64,000 nucleotides of DNA, taken from NCBI RefSeq assembly GCF_022539505.1, contig NC_061513.1:185224017-185288016 (forward strand). Reading direction: 5' to 3'. The notes below the pieces were generated by a model. It saw nothing but the letters and a program-made list of their open reading frames with translations. It did no database searches and was not told the origin of the DNA. Positions 45,061-56,800 of the stretch are shown in pieces. Made by a program: the position numbers and the translations under genes. This DNA is from Lolium rigidum. Lineage: Eukaryota > Streptophyta > Magnoliopsida > Poales > Poaceae. Numbering within the stretch: position 1 is the stretch's first letter; every line of letters starts with the position of its first letter.

Positions 45061-46042
45061 TTGGTGCCTGCGTTGAGCATGAACATTATATCTGGATCAT
45101 GTTTAATGCAAGACGGTTATTCATTCAAGTCTGAGAATAATGGTTGTTCTATTTTTATGAATAATATTTTTTATGGTCATGCACCTGAGAAGAATGGTTT
45201 ATTTCTATTAAGTCTCGATAGTAGCGATACACATGTTCATAACATTGATGCTAAGCGAATTAAATTGAATGATAATTCTACTTATATGTGGCACTGTCGT
45301 CTTGGTCATATTGGAGTGAAACGCATGAAGAAACTCCATTCCGATGGACTACTCGGAGTCACTTGACTTTCGAGTCACTTGACAGATGCGAAGCATGTCT
45401 AATGGGAAAAATGACTAAGACTCCATTCTTCGGTATTATGGAGCGAGCTACAGACTTATTGGAAATCATACATACCGATGTGTGCGGACCAATGAGTGTA
45501 GCCTCGCGCGGTGGTTATCGTCATGTTCTAACCTTCACAGATGATCTGAGTAGATATGGGTATATCTATTTCATGAAACATAAATCCGAGACTTTTCAGA
45601 AGTTCAAGGAATTCCAAAGTGAAGTAGAAAATCAACGTAACAAGAAGATCAAGTTTCTGCGTTCTGATCGCGGAGACGAGTATCTGAGTTATGAGTTTGG
45701 CATACATTTAAAGAAATGCGGAATACTTTCACAGTTGACACCGCCGGGAACACCACAACGCAATGGTGTGTCCGAATGTCATAATCGAACTCTCTTAGAT
45801 ATGGTTTGTTCTATGATGTCTCTTACTGATTTGTCGTTATCATTTTGGGGTTATGCGTTAGAGACAGTTGCATTCACTTTAAATAGGGCACCATCGAAAT
45901 CCGTTGCAACGACACCGTATGAATTATGGTTTAATAAGAAACCTAAGCTGTTGTTCCTTAAAGTTTGGGGTTGCGAAGCCTATGTAAAAAAGTTACAACC
46001 GGACAAGCTAGAACCCAAAGCGGAGAAATGCGTCTTCATAGG
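45061..46042 (+). pseudogene. Copia integrase, disrupted
   Basis: The pre-integrase zinc region MWHCRLGHIGVKRMKKLH sits in one frame. A TGA at 45364-45366 and a shift follow, then CEACLMGKMTKTPF. The rve core follows with HTDVCGPM (Asp), LRSDRGDEYLS (Asp) and NGVSECHNRTLLDMV (Glu, in the place of the usual SERRN). The frame is then cut at 46042 by the gypsy insertion. The rest resumes at 61264 as GYPKETIGYTFYH. The catalytic triad is present but the gene cannot make a whole protein. Confidence 0.9.
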
Positions 46043-46928
46043 TGTCGTGGTATCGTCATGACATATGCCATAGGGTGGCTAATCGAAGTGGTTCCTAGTG
46101 GTCTCACGGCGGTATCCGGATGCGGGTATGGGCACGAGCGACACGGCGACGTACCCAGGTTCGAGGCCCTCCGATGGAGGTAACACCTCTACTCCTGCTA
46201 GAGTGTATATGATAGTGACACAGTACAGTGGTGCTCCTTGAGCTGTATATCCGGCTGCCCCTGGGAGGCTAAGGTAGACGAAGGTCTCTCTCTTAGGGCA
46301 GCGCTAAGACTAATGGATGAGAAGTGGTCGATCGTCCCCCGCACGAGGGGGGTAGCCCGGCTTATATAGGCACCGGTACTTTACATATAAGTCCCTATAG
46401 TCTAGTGGCCGGCTTGCTGGCTCCGGCTCCTGCTCCTTCCCGAGGCGTTGACGTCAGGGAGCCGTTGAGGCGTAGTGGCACGTCCCATCCGCCTGCTCTG
46501 GTCAGCGGTATGGCGAGGTGGTGTCGTTGTCGCCATCATGCTCTGTAGCGCGTACGGTCCGACGTACGCCATGATGGCCTGTCCGGCGCGTGGCACTGCT
46601 GCTCTACAGTGCCCCATACTTTACGGGAGATGAGGTCAGCGTGGACCTTTGAACCCGGACCACCTACCCAGTTCCTTCCGGTGCAAGACTTACCAGCCTC
46701 GAGTCGGTCTGAGGTACAAACCCCAGTCGGATATGGCTTGTAGAAGCCGGCCCAGATACAACGTTGAAGGCCGCAGCCAGGCCGACCAGGACTTAGAGCC
46801 AGCCGGCTTCCGAGGCAGCCGGCCACGGCTCCAGCCGGCTGCTCCTCAGCCGGCCTTTGCCGCGAGCCGGCCGTCCTCAAGCCGGCCGCTCCGCGTCCAT
46901 TGCCCTACCCGGGGTCTTCCCCCCGACA
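46043..46928 (-). repeat. 3' LTR of the Tat-like gypsy
   Basis: Starts TGTCGGGG on the minus strand and ends CCACGACA. Minus-strand TATA box CTATATAAG is the complement of 46362-46370. It differs from the other LTR at roughly fifteen sites, several of them CAG/CTG versus CGG. Confidence 0.95.
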
Positions 46929-47415
46929 TTAGCCCCCGAAGCTGGCAAGGTCCTGCGTTAAGAAGGACCTAGGCAGGTTTTCCTGACTTCTAGATATCCT
47001 CCGCTTTTACCTGGTGGCTCCTGGAGGGGCCGACTGAGAATTTCCCTTCAGCCGGCTGCGCCCTCATCCGGCTCGCCTCATCCGGCTTCCTCCAGCCGGA
47101 CGCCTTTTTTGCTTCTGTTGCTTTCGCTTTTTCTTAAGTGTTGATGACGCTTCCGGCTTGTTGCCAGAATTTGAGGCCGGGTTGATTTTATCGTCCGGCT
47201 CCGGCTTGGTCGCACCGGCGTCTCCGCCGCCTCGAGTCCCGCGCCCGACTTGACCGTTCTGACGGCTTGGTCAGCGTGGCCGTTTCGTATAGTCACATCG
47301 CTGTCTCCTCCGGATCCGGTGCGGTCGTGGGGGAGTGGCGCGGCGGTTTCTGGTAACCGCAGCAGTCGTGGGGGCAGTTATGGCCGCAGTAAATCCCAAC
47401 GTGGCCCACGATCGC

Positions 47416-47453
47416 CACGTGGCCACGCAACCGGCGCGCCGGGCGGCTATAAA
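47416..47453 (+). promoter_or_regulatory. G-box and TATA box of the antisense gene
   Basis: A perfect palindromic G-box GCCACGTGGC (47414-47423) is followed 25 bp later by GGC-TATAAA-TGCC (TATAAA at 47448-47453). CT-rich DNA begins about 25 bp on (CTTCTTCTTCCTCGC), as in plant 5'UTRs. The ATG of the spliced ORF is at 47756. The promoter points in the opposite direction to the retrotransposon transcript. Confidence 0.7.
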
Positions 47454-47755
47454 TGCCCCCGGCGTAGTACCGAGGCGCCCTTCTTCTTCTTCCTCGCTCC
47501 ATTGCTTCTTCTCTCTCACTTCGCTCGAGCGCTCTGGCACGCTGCTGCCTCTCCCTCGGCGACCTCCTGGCGAACTCCGGCGACCCTACGCAGCCGGAAT
47601 TCTCCGCCGTTCGGCAGCCGCTCGCGCGCCAAGCCGGCGCCACAGGGCCCCGCGGCTCGACATTGCGTTCGTCGCCGCCGCGCTCTCCTCCGGTGAGAAG
47701 CGGTTCCTCTTCACCTTTTGATCTTTCCTGGTCTTCTTCCTCCTCTTCTCCGTCT

Positions 47756-50700
47756 ATGGCTCAACCGAGCGGCTCGTGGAGGGGATCTTACATGCACGAC
47801 GACGATATTGCGCGTCTGGTGCGCCTCCGCCGGATTCCTCAGGAGGTGATCACGAGGACACCCGGTGAGGAGAACGAGCCCACGCCGGAACCCGGCGAGC
47901 GCGTGGTCTTCGGGGCGCACTTTGACCGCGGGCTGGGTCTGCCGGCTTCGCGCTTCTTCCGTCAATTTCTGGATTTCTTCGGTCTGCAACCTCACCACTT
48001 GCCGGCCAACGCCTGCGTCCTCCTTAGCTGCTACGTGGCTTTCATGGAGGGCTACGCCGGCTTGTGGCCAGACGTGGAGTTCTGGAGCCGGCTCTTCTAC
48101 CTCAAGTCGCAGATGACTGAGGGCCGCCTGAGGACCTGCGGCGCCGCCTCCATATATCCCCGCGCCGGCTCGCTCTTCCCGAAGATCCCGACTGTCGACT
48201 CGGTGAAGAATTGGCAGATGTCGTTCTTTTACGTGAAGAACACCAATCCAGCCTTCGACTGGATCAACTTGCCGGAGTATAATCCGGCTCCTCCGACCAG
48301 CCGGCTCAACTGGGGCCATAACGCCAAGTCGGCGGATCCGGACGCGGAGGTCAACCTCCTGTGGGACTTCTTGGGGGAGTGCGTCACTGGGGGCCGGCTG
48401 AGCGCCGAGGACCTCCTCTGCACTTACATGGAGCGCCGGGTGCTGCCACTCCAGGGCCGCATCCACAAGATCGGGCATATGTCCGGCCGGCTGGATCCGA
48501 CCCGGACGTCGAAGGTGGCGCTTACAAAGGCCTAGGTTGCTCATCGGGTGAACAACATCACCAAGGCCAGCATACCGGAAGCCTGGGATTGGGGGCTGCC
48601 GCCTTACGACCGGACCACGCCGCCTGAGCTGGTAAGTTGGTGTTTCGGCTTGTGACTTTCGACTTGCGGCTGCGTGGCCCACTTGTTATTCATCTGTTCT
48701 TGCTTTTCAGATTTTCCCCCGCCAAGGTATTGAGGACGGCGACTTGGCGCGCAAGATCTGGATGCCGGATCACGTGGATCCGGCTGACCAAGCCGGCGAC
48801 CAAGCCGGCGACGACGATCTGCCGGTGGTGCCAGACCAGGGCGACCAAGGGGAGCACAACCCGCCGCCCTCGCCGGAGCAGCGGGAGGAGGAGGAGGAGC
48901 CGGCCACGTCCACCACGGGGCCGATCCGGGCGGTGCCCCTGCGCACGAGGCCGCCTGCCGCCTCGGCGACTTCCGCGCCCCAAAAGAAGAAGCGAGCCGC
49001 CGGTGGGAACACGGCCAAGCTGGAGAGCCGGGCCAAGAAGCAGCGCCAGCAAGGGCCCAAGAAGGTCCCGGAGACGGCTGGGTAAGTCCTTTTTTTCTCC
49101 ATTGTTTGATTCCTTTTCTTTCCTTTCTTTGTACTTAACTTCTTTTGTTTGTTTGATTAGGGCCGCCATAAAGTTCACTCAGGGCGGCGGCTCTGGGCCG
49201 GCTGCTCGTGTTGCACCGCCGTTCCGTCGGCAGAGGGAGCCGACGCCGCCGCCTTCGACACTTGCGCGCGCGCCGCCCGTTGTTGTCGTGCCGCCCGTGG
49301 CTACGCCGCCTTCCGCGGGGGCGTCCTCTTCGGCTGCGCCTCCTTCGGCGCCAGGCCGGGGCGCCCAGGGCGAGTCGGCCCAAGGGCCCACTCTTGGCGA
49401 CATGTTTCCGCACCGCGCGCCGCCGTTGGGGCCGACAGCTGGAGCCGGCCGAGGTGTGCCACCAGCGGCAGGAGCTGGAGCCGGCGGGGCTGTGCCGCCT
49501 GAGAGGCCGGAGGTGGTTCCCACCGGGCCAACCGCGCCGCCTCCGGCTTCGGAGCCGCCGAGGGGGGAGCCGGCTGGGAAGGAGCCGCAGCGGGAGGAGC
49601 CGGCGCGCGCTAAGGACGCCGACTCCCGGGCGTTGGTGAGGACGAAGGCCCCGGCGGTGTCGCCCACTAGTCTCCACGTGGCCAAGGGTGCCCGGCTGGT
49701 GAGCGTGCCGTCCGCCTCTGAATCCAGCTTTGGCTCGGCTGGCACCATGGAGAAGGCCTGGCACCAGGCGGACTCCTGCGAGGTGATCAGCCGGGAGGGG
49801 CAGCCTGGCACGGCGCCCTTGAAGATGCTTTTCTCTGGCTACCGAGCCAGCCAGAAGAATAAGGCTGCCGAGGCCATGGCCCAGCTGTCGACGCTAGAGG
49901 ATGCTGACAAGGTAGGTAGCTTTTTATCTTATTTTCTGTGATTTTATTGTTGTCCTGGTAGCCCTCCGAGGCATGGGCCGGCTGCTTGGAGCCGGTCCAG
50001 GTTTCGCCTAAACGATTGACTCTTTTTCAGGCGGTCGACGAGCGACGCACCGTCTTGTACAACAAGGTGGTGACCAGCTACCACCGGGCCAAGATTGAGC
50101 GGGACGCCTTGGCTCGCGAGCTGGAGGTGGTCAAAGGTGAGACTTTTCTTTGTTTTGTCTTTATTTTTTCTCTGATTTCATCCGGCTGATGGTTTTTTCT
50201 TGCCCTTTTACAGCCGAAGCTGCCCGGGTTCCGCAGCTGGAGAATGATCTTCGGATCGCCCGCGCTCAATGCGCCGAAAGCGAGGAGGCGGGTCGTGCGG
50301 CTGCTGCCAAGCTGAAGGTGGCCGACGGCGAGCTGACTCGGCTGCGCAAGCTGGAGGCTAACCACCTCAAGGAGCTGGCCGCCCTCAAAAAGGCTGAGGA
50401 GGAGAAGGTGGGCGATCTGTCCAAGCGGCTGGAGAGGTTGGAGCAGCAGCGGCTCGAGCTTCAGCAAGAGGTGACTTCCAAATCCAAGGAGCTGTCGGCC
50501 ACCGCCAAGCGATGGGTGGGAGAGATGAGCCGGCTCGACCGCGGCTTGGCGGGTGAGTCTTTGTACCTTTCTTTCCCTCCTTGCCGGCTTTCGGCTGTCG
50601 GCTGCCAGCTGTGGTTGGCAGTCGGCGGCAGAAACTAACTCTTCGTTCTCCATCTTCGGGCTGGGGGCAGTCGGTTCTTGCCGGCTGCCGCCTGTCTCCT

Positions 50701-51628
50701 GTTTTTTTTGCTTCGAAATCTCCATCTTCAGGCTGGGGGCAGTCGGTTCTTGCCGGCTGCCGCCAGTCTTACTTTAGGACTTCAAAATCTCCATCTTCAG
50801 GCTGGGGGCAGTCGGTTCTTGCCGGCTGCCGCCAGTCTTACTTTAGAGCTTCGGAATCTCCATCTTCGAGTGCGGGGCGATCGGTTCTTGCCGGCTGCCG
50901 CCAGTCTTACTTTAGGACTTCGAAATCTCCATCTTCAGGCTGGGGTCAGGCGGTTCTTGCCGGCTGCCGCCAGTCTTACTTTGAAAATTTGCGTTTTTCT
51001 ATTTTTCGATAAGCTTCTGACTTGCTTTTTCCTTGCAGCGGCCTTCCCTGAGGCGCAGGAGGCGGCGTTAGCTGCAGCCGGCAAGGCGCGAGATGCACGC
51101 CGGCAGGCTACCGGGGAGCAGAGCTCAGAGTTCTTCTCCATGGATGACTATCTGGCGTCCATGGCCGCCCGTGTCGATCCCATCATGAAGCTCGGCTGGG
51201 AGCTCCGGAAGGCGGCGAAGGAGCTGATCCGGCTGCTCTGGCCGACTGAGACGCTGCCGCAGGACCTCGCCAACCTCATCAAGTGGTTGGAGACGGCGCC
51301 GGATCGCTTCGAGGACTGGAGGGATTCAGCTGCGCGTGCTGGAGCCGATATGGCCCTCTCCTTCGTGCTCTCTTGGTACGATGAAGTCGACCTGGGTCAA
51401 CTGGAGAGCCGGCGTGCTGGCGTGGAGGAAAGCCTTCCGGCGGAGAACAAGACCGCCCGGCTTGCCCGCGCCTGCGCCATCGCCGACTTCGTTGACAGGC
51501 GCGTCTTTATCGCGGATCCGAACCCGCCGGCGTCTGACGGCGAGGAGGAGCTTGAAGACGAGGAGATCGAGATGGAATCTCCGCCTCCTGCTAATGATCC
51601 GGCTGGTCCTCCTCCAGCCGGTGCTTAG
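47756..51628 (+). CDS. Six-exon antisense ORF of the gypsy element (gypsy-type 'transposase' domain), one nonsense codon
   Basis: Exons are 47756-48631, 48711-49081, 49161-49911, 50031-50136, 50214-50552 and 51039-51628. All five introns have GT...AG ends and compatible phases, giving 1010 codons to the stop at 51626. Exon 1 carries the region PTPEPGERVVFGAHFDRGLG to FFGLQPHHLPANA, which I recognise as the plant 'transposase (putative), gypsy type' domain (PF04195-like). Exons 2-3 are Pro/Ala/Gly-rich with a KKKR basic patch. Exons 4-6 are helical and charged, probably coiled coil (residues about 670-820), ending in an acidic tail. A TAG at 48533-48535 interrupts exon 1, probably from CAG. 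The function is unknown. Because it is antisense, the introns survive reverse transcription of the element's own RNA. Confidence 0.8.
50650..50985 (+). repeat. ~67 bp minisatellite within intron 5 of the antisense ORF
   Basis: Five units of the form CTCCATCTTCRGGCTGGGG, then TCTTGCCGGCTGCCGCC, then AGTCTTACTTTAGRRCTTC. All lie between the donor at 50553 and the acceptor at 51038, so the array does not affect the coding sequence. Confidence 0.9.
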
Positions 51629-52116
51629 GCTTTCCTGTTCATGTAATTTGCTTTTGCCAAGACAATTTGTTAAATCCCCGGGATGCCGGGTGCATATGTA
51701 ATGACAATATTATCGCCTTTTTATTATGATGCACTTTAGTGTGTTTGTTAATCATTTGTGTGCCGGCTTGCTTTCTTCCAACTTGTTCGCTTTTTCCCAT
51801 CCGCCCCACTCTTTGGCTGTGCTCTTGCCGGTCGTACGTCCGAATTGCGATCCGTCGCCGGATCAAGAGCGTGCCGCTGGGTGAGGCCGATAGTATTTCA
51901 GTCGAACGAGTCGAGTTCGGCAGTCCGACACTTTTCATGAAAAGTTGCAAGTCAACTCGCTTTCACTCTTTCCCTTAGCCGTCTTTCACGTGCCGGCTCC
52001 CTAGGCTCTCACCCCCGCCAGCCGGACAGCCGGGTTGCGGTCTGTAGCTGGTCGGAAGTCGGCCGTCGGAAACCGGATCACGTTACTGAGCCGGTCGCGT
52101 GAGGAGAGTGAATTTA
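51629..52116. other. Gypsy spacer after the antisense ORF
   Basis: Contains the likely 3'UTR of the antisense gene (AT-rich 51640-51740) and then unremarkable spacer with several AGCCGG words. No ORF of note. Confidence 0.5.
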
Positions 52117-53706
52117 GTGATCAGGTGTATACGTGTGCACGCACCTCGCGTCGTCCGATTTGCTTTGAGATTATCTCTCCATACGTTGATGCTCACGGCT
52201 ACCTAACGGTGTGGAATCTGCTTTTTGAGTGGACCCGAGGCCAGCTGCTGTCGGCTAGCGCATGCGTGAGCGCATCTATTTAGCCACCATATACTACCGT
52301 CTCCTCTGTTCCGTTGACTAAATTTGGAGATGCGCGGCGGCATGAGCCAGGACAAGCAACCAAGCGGATCGACGAGGGTGTGGCCGGGCAGCTTTGCGGC
52401 TGGTGCACCGCCTGGTTCATGCTCTCATGGGTCGCTCGCGTCGCCATTATGTGAGGAGTGACCTCCGCCATGGTCGGCGGAGTGAGATCGACCAGTCTCG
52501 GTGGAGGTGGAGCTGAGGTCGACGAAGAGCCAAGGAGATGCGTCGGCCCGCTCCTAGCGGCACAGCCTGACGAGTGTGGTGGTGTTGCACGGTTGATTGC
52601 AAGCTGCGGCTCAACTAGGCGGTGGAGAGCTGGTGGCGTGCGGCGCGCCGGTGCCTGAGCGGGACGGAGACTAGGCGCTTTGTGGTTGTCGGCCGGCTAC
52701 AGCCTCTGGACGGAGGAGGATGTTATGCTTTTGTTTGAAGCCAATGAAACGACACTTACTGCTTTTCGTTGGATCTACGTATGGAGATTACTCCTTGTTA
52801 TTTCCAATTTTCATTGTCCTCTTCTGGCCCAAGATTGGGTGCGGTAATTGTGATTGATGGAGTATAAGATTTTCAGCTGTATGGTGTGTTAAGACCTGAC
52901 ACATAAAGAAGATTGATCCTTCCCAACCAAAATCAAAATATTTTTTAGAGGGATTGATACCGGAGGAAGAACATATTTTAAGGATTGGAACAACAGCAGA
53001 ACCGCGAAGCAGACTCCATGTCTGAATGCTGTGGGAAAAATGCTGCTCGAAAGACGAAATCAAAAGAAAGAAAGAGAAGAGAACACCGAAGGCAGACCAC
53101 GGTGAGCACCATCCGACCGCCAACCAACCGTGCGAGCGGGATCTCCTCGTCCGACTCGAGCAGCACGACGCGGCCGCGCACAAACTGCTCAAACGGCAGC
53201 CCGACGCGGACGCGGCCAACGGCAGCGCGATGCGGCCGCGCACAAACTGCTCCTGCCTGCCGCTGCTGGGAACCTCGGGGCGACCAGGGGGCACGCGGTG
53301 GGAAGCCCGTCGATGGGGAGCACTGGGGCCGCCACGTACGTCCTCGTCTAGAGCAGGGTGCGGGCCGCCGCCGTGCCCCTCGTTCCCAACCTCGCGCTGC
53401 GGCCTGATGCTCCACGCGAGGGCGCCGCCGGATCTGGGGCAACCTGCCGACGAGCAGCTGGATGGGGATGCGAGCGGACACACGCATCACCGACGAGCTC
53501 GACCCGGGCTCCTTGATTTGGGAAAAATCGGGCTCCTGGTGCGATGGTAGAGGCCACGCGTAGTGGGCCCGGTGATGGGAACGAGCGACGTGGTGGTTTC
53601 TCGGGGCGGTTGCGCAAGGAGCGGAGGTACACAGCTCAACGGCACAACACACGGCGTGAGACAGGTGTTGGATGGAAACCGCGTGCTCACGTATACACCT
53701 GATCAC
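52117..53706. mobile_element. Possible DNA transposon nested in the gypsy spacer
   Basis: GTGATCAGGTGTATACGTG at 52117 and its complement ending at 53706 form a 26-bp terminal inverted repeat with one mismatch, enclosing 1.6 kb. The interior lacks the AGCCGG words of the surrounding gypsy. It carries GC-rich filler with a repeated GCGGCCGCGCACAAACTGCT (about 53170 and 53231) and no transposase. I find no matching target duplication, so the boundaries or mechanism remain unsure. Confidence 0.45.
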
Positions 53707-53849
53707 CGGGCTTCATCCGCCGCGTGAGAGGGTGTTAGCCAATTTGCGAAGGCAAGAGTATGCGAATTTTTTTGTTGAAATCGGCGCTCTCAACGCTTGC
53801 TTTTTCATAACTTACAAAAGGAGTACAAGGGATACATACATTCCTGCTC

Positions 53850-56800
53850 TCAAGTGTAAAATGGTCGAAGCAACCTGACATTCCAGGGACGTTTTGTCTC
53901 CTCGTCAGTTTTGCTCGCCTTGTTCTTTTTGGCCTCTTGGGCATCTATGAGATAGTAGGAATCATTGCCTATCTGCCTTGCTCACGATGAAGGGACCCTC
54001 CCATGGGGATGCTAGTTTATGCTGTCCGGCTGTCCGTTGGATCAGCCGGAGCACTAGGTCTCCTTCTCGGAATGCTAAGGACTTGACCTTCCGGCTGTGA
54101 TAGCGACGGAGGCTTTGCTGGTATATGGCCGATCTGGACTGAGCCAGCAGCCGAGCCTCTTCGACCAGGTCGACTCCATCTTCACGAGCTTCTTTGGCTT
54201 CAGCTTCCGTGTAGAGCTTGATCCTTGGCGCGTCATGCTCGATATCAGTCGGCAGGACGGCTTCGGCCCCGTATACGAGGAAGAATGGCGTGAAGCCGAC
54301 GGAGCGGTTAGGCGTGGTGCGCAGACTCCAAAGCACCGAGGGCAGCTCTTCTATCCAGCAGCCGGCTGAGCGTTCCAGCGGCTCTACCAGCCGGGGCCGG
54401 ATGCCGGCTAGGATCAAGCCGTTTGCCTTCTCCACTTGGCCGTTGGTTTCTGGGTGCGCCACTGATGATAAGTCCATCTGGATCCCCATCTCCCCAGAGT
54501 AGCATTTGAATATGCCTTCGGCGAAGTTGCTGCCGTTGTCGGTGATGATGCTGTGGGGGTAGCCGTATCTCACAATTATTTCCTTGAGGAATGTGACGGC
54601 TGTGGAGCCGTCCAGCTTCTTGATTGGCTTGGCTTCAATCCACTTGGTGAATTTGTCAATCATCACCAAGAGGTGGGTCATGCCGCCTCGGGCTGTTTTG
54701 AATGGGCCCACCATGTCCAGGCCCCACACGGCAAATGGCCAAGTGATGGGGATGGTTTTCAGGGCGGAAGCCGGCGTTTGCCTTTGCTTTGCGAAGCGCT
54801 GGCAGCCGTTGCACTTCTTCACCAGATCTTCTGCGTCTCTCAGCGCAGTCGGCCAGTAAAAACCGTGCCGGAAGGCTTTGGCCACTATGGCTCTGGAGGA
54901 GGCGTGATGGCCGCACTCTCCCTGGTGGATTTCCCGTAGGAGCTCAATCCCTTCAGCCGGCTCGACGCACCGCTGGAACACCCCACTTACGCTGCGTTTG
55001 TACAACTCGTGGTTGATGATTGTATAGGCCTTGGCCCTTCTCTCAATCTGCCTGACTTGAACCCTATCGTTGGGCAGCACACCATCGGTGAGGTAGGAGA
55101 GGAATTCTTGTGCCCATGATGGTACGCATTTTATTTCAAATACGCTGACCACCAAGGCCTCCATCTTCGGAGCTTCCGGTTTCGACTGCGTGGTCGCCGG
55201 GTTCGGCTGTGAAGCCGGCGGGTTTGGCTGAGAAGCCCCCGAGTTTGGCTGAGAAGCCCCCGCGTTGGACCGATAAGCCCCCGGGTTCGGCTGTGGAGCC
55301 GGCGGGTTTGGCTGATGAGCCCCCGACTTGGGCGATGAAGCCCCCGGGTTCGGCTGAGAAGCCCCCGGGTCAGCCGGCACGAATATGGAATCCGAGTCCG
55401 GTGACGGTGTAATGGACGGTTTCTTGAGAATCGCCAAGGCAACGCCCGGCGGAATGGCTTGCCGGGTTGAGCCAATCTTGGATAGGGCGTCTGCCGCCTC
55501 ATTGTTTGCTCGTGGCACATGGTGGAATTCACAGCCATCGAAGAAGCCGGATAGCTGCTGGACGTGGAAGCGGTATGAGGCCATGTTGGCGTCCTTCGCG
55601 TCCCAATCGCCCGATGCTTGCTGTATAACCAAGTCGGAGTCGCCGAAGCAGAGGATGCGACGCACGCCGATCTCCTTGGCCAGCTTCAGCCCATGGATGA
55701 GCGCTTCATACTCCGCCACATTGTTGGATGCGGCGAAGTGGATCTGCAGGACATAGTCCAGCCGATCTCCCTTGGGGGAGGTGACGACGATGCCGGCTCC
55801 CAAGCCGTTTCGCATCTTCGAGCCGTCGAAGTGCAGCTTCCAGTGCGTGGAGTCAGGCACAGGCGGAAGGTATTGCATCTCGGCCCAGTCGACGAAGAAG
55901 TCCGCGAGGATCTGCGACTTGATGGCCGTGCGCGGCTCGTAGATGATGGTGTGGGCGGCTAGCTCCAGGGCCCACTTGGCGACCCGGCCGTTGGCGTCCT
56001 TGCTGCCGATGATTTCCGCCAAGGGTGCTGTGGCCACCACCTTGATGGGATGCTCCTGGAAGTAGTGCTTGAGCTTCTTGGCCGCCATGTATACGCCGTA
56101 TGTGACCTTCTGGTAGTGGGGATAGTTCTTCTTTGACTGGGACAGCACTTCGCTGAGATAGTAGACTGGGCGCTGGACCGACTGCTCCTTGCCGGCTTCC
56201 TTGCGCTCCACCACCAGGACGACGCTAACCACACGATTGGTGGCAGCGATGTACAACAACATCGGCTCCATCGAAGCCGGCGATGCGAGGATGGGCGCGG
56301 TCGAAAGTACGCGCTTTAAGTCACGGAAGGCTTCATCCGCCTGCGGTGACCAGACGGATTTGTCCGATTTCTTCGGCAGGCTGGTACATGGGAAGTGCCT
56401 TCTCCCCCGGCCGGGCGACGAAGCGGCTCAAGGAGGCCGGGCATCCGGTGAACTTACGGACGTCCTTGAGGCACTTGCGGCAGCTCCATCTTTTCAATGG
56501 CACTGATCTTCTCCGGGTTGGCTTCGATTCCTCGCTGAGAGACGAGGTACCCGAGGAGTTGGCCGGCTGGCACGCCGAACGTGCACTTGGCCGGGTTGAG
56601 CTTCATCCGGAATCTTCGCAGATTGGTGAAGGTTTCTCTCAAGTCGTCAAGGAGGGTAGGCATCTCCTTGGTTTTCACAACGACATCATCCACATATGCG
56701 TGAACATTTCTGCCGATTTGATCCTGCAAACACTTTTGCATGCACCTTTGGTAGGTGGCGCCTGCATTTTTCAAGCCAAATGGCATAGTCGTGTAGCAGT

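Noticed and set aside
47711..48682. 323-aa minus-strand frame opposite exon 1 of the antisense ORF
   Set aside because: It mirrors a GC-rich coding exon; the plus strand has splice sites, promoter and a recognisable domain, and the minus strand has none.
52788..53706. Overlapping 140-242 aa frames on both strands
   Set aside because: Compositional, repeat-containing, and not matching any known domain; no splice or promoter context.
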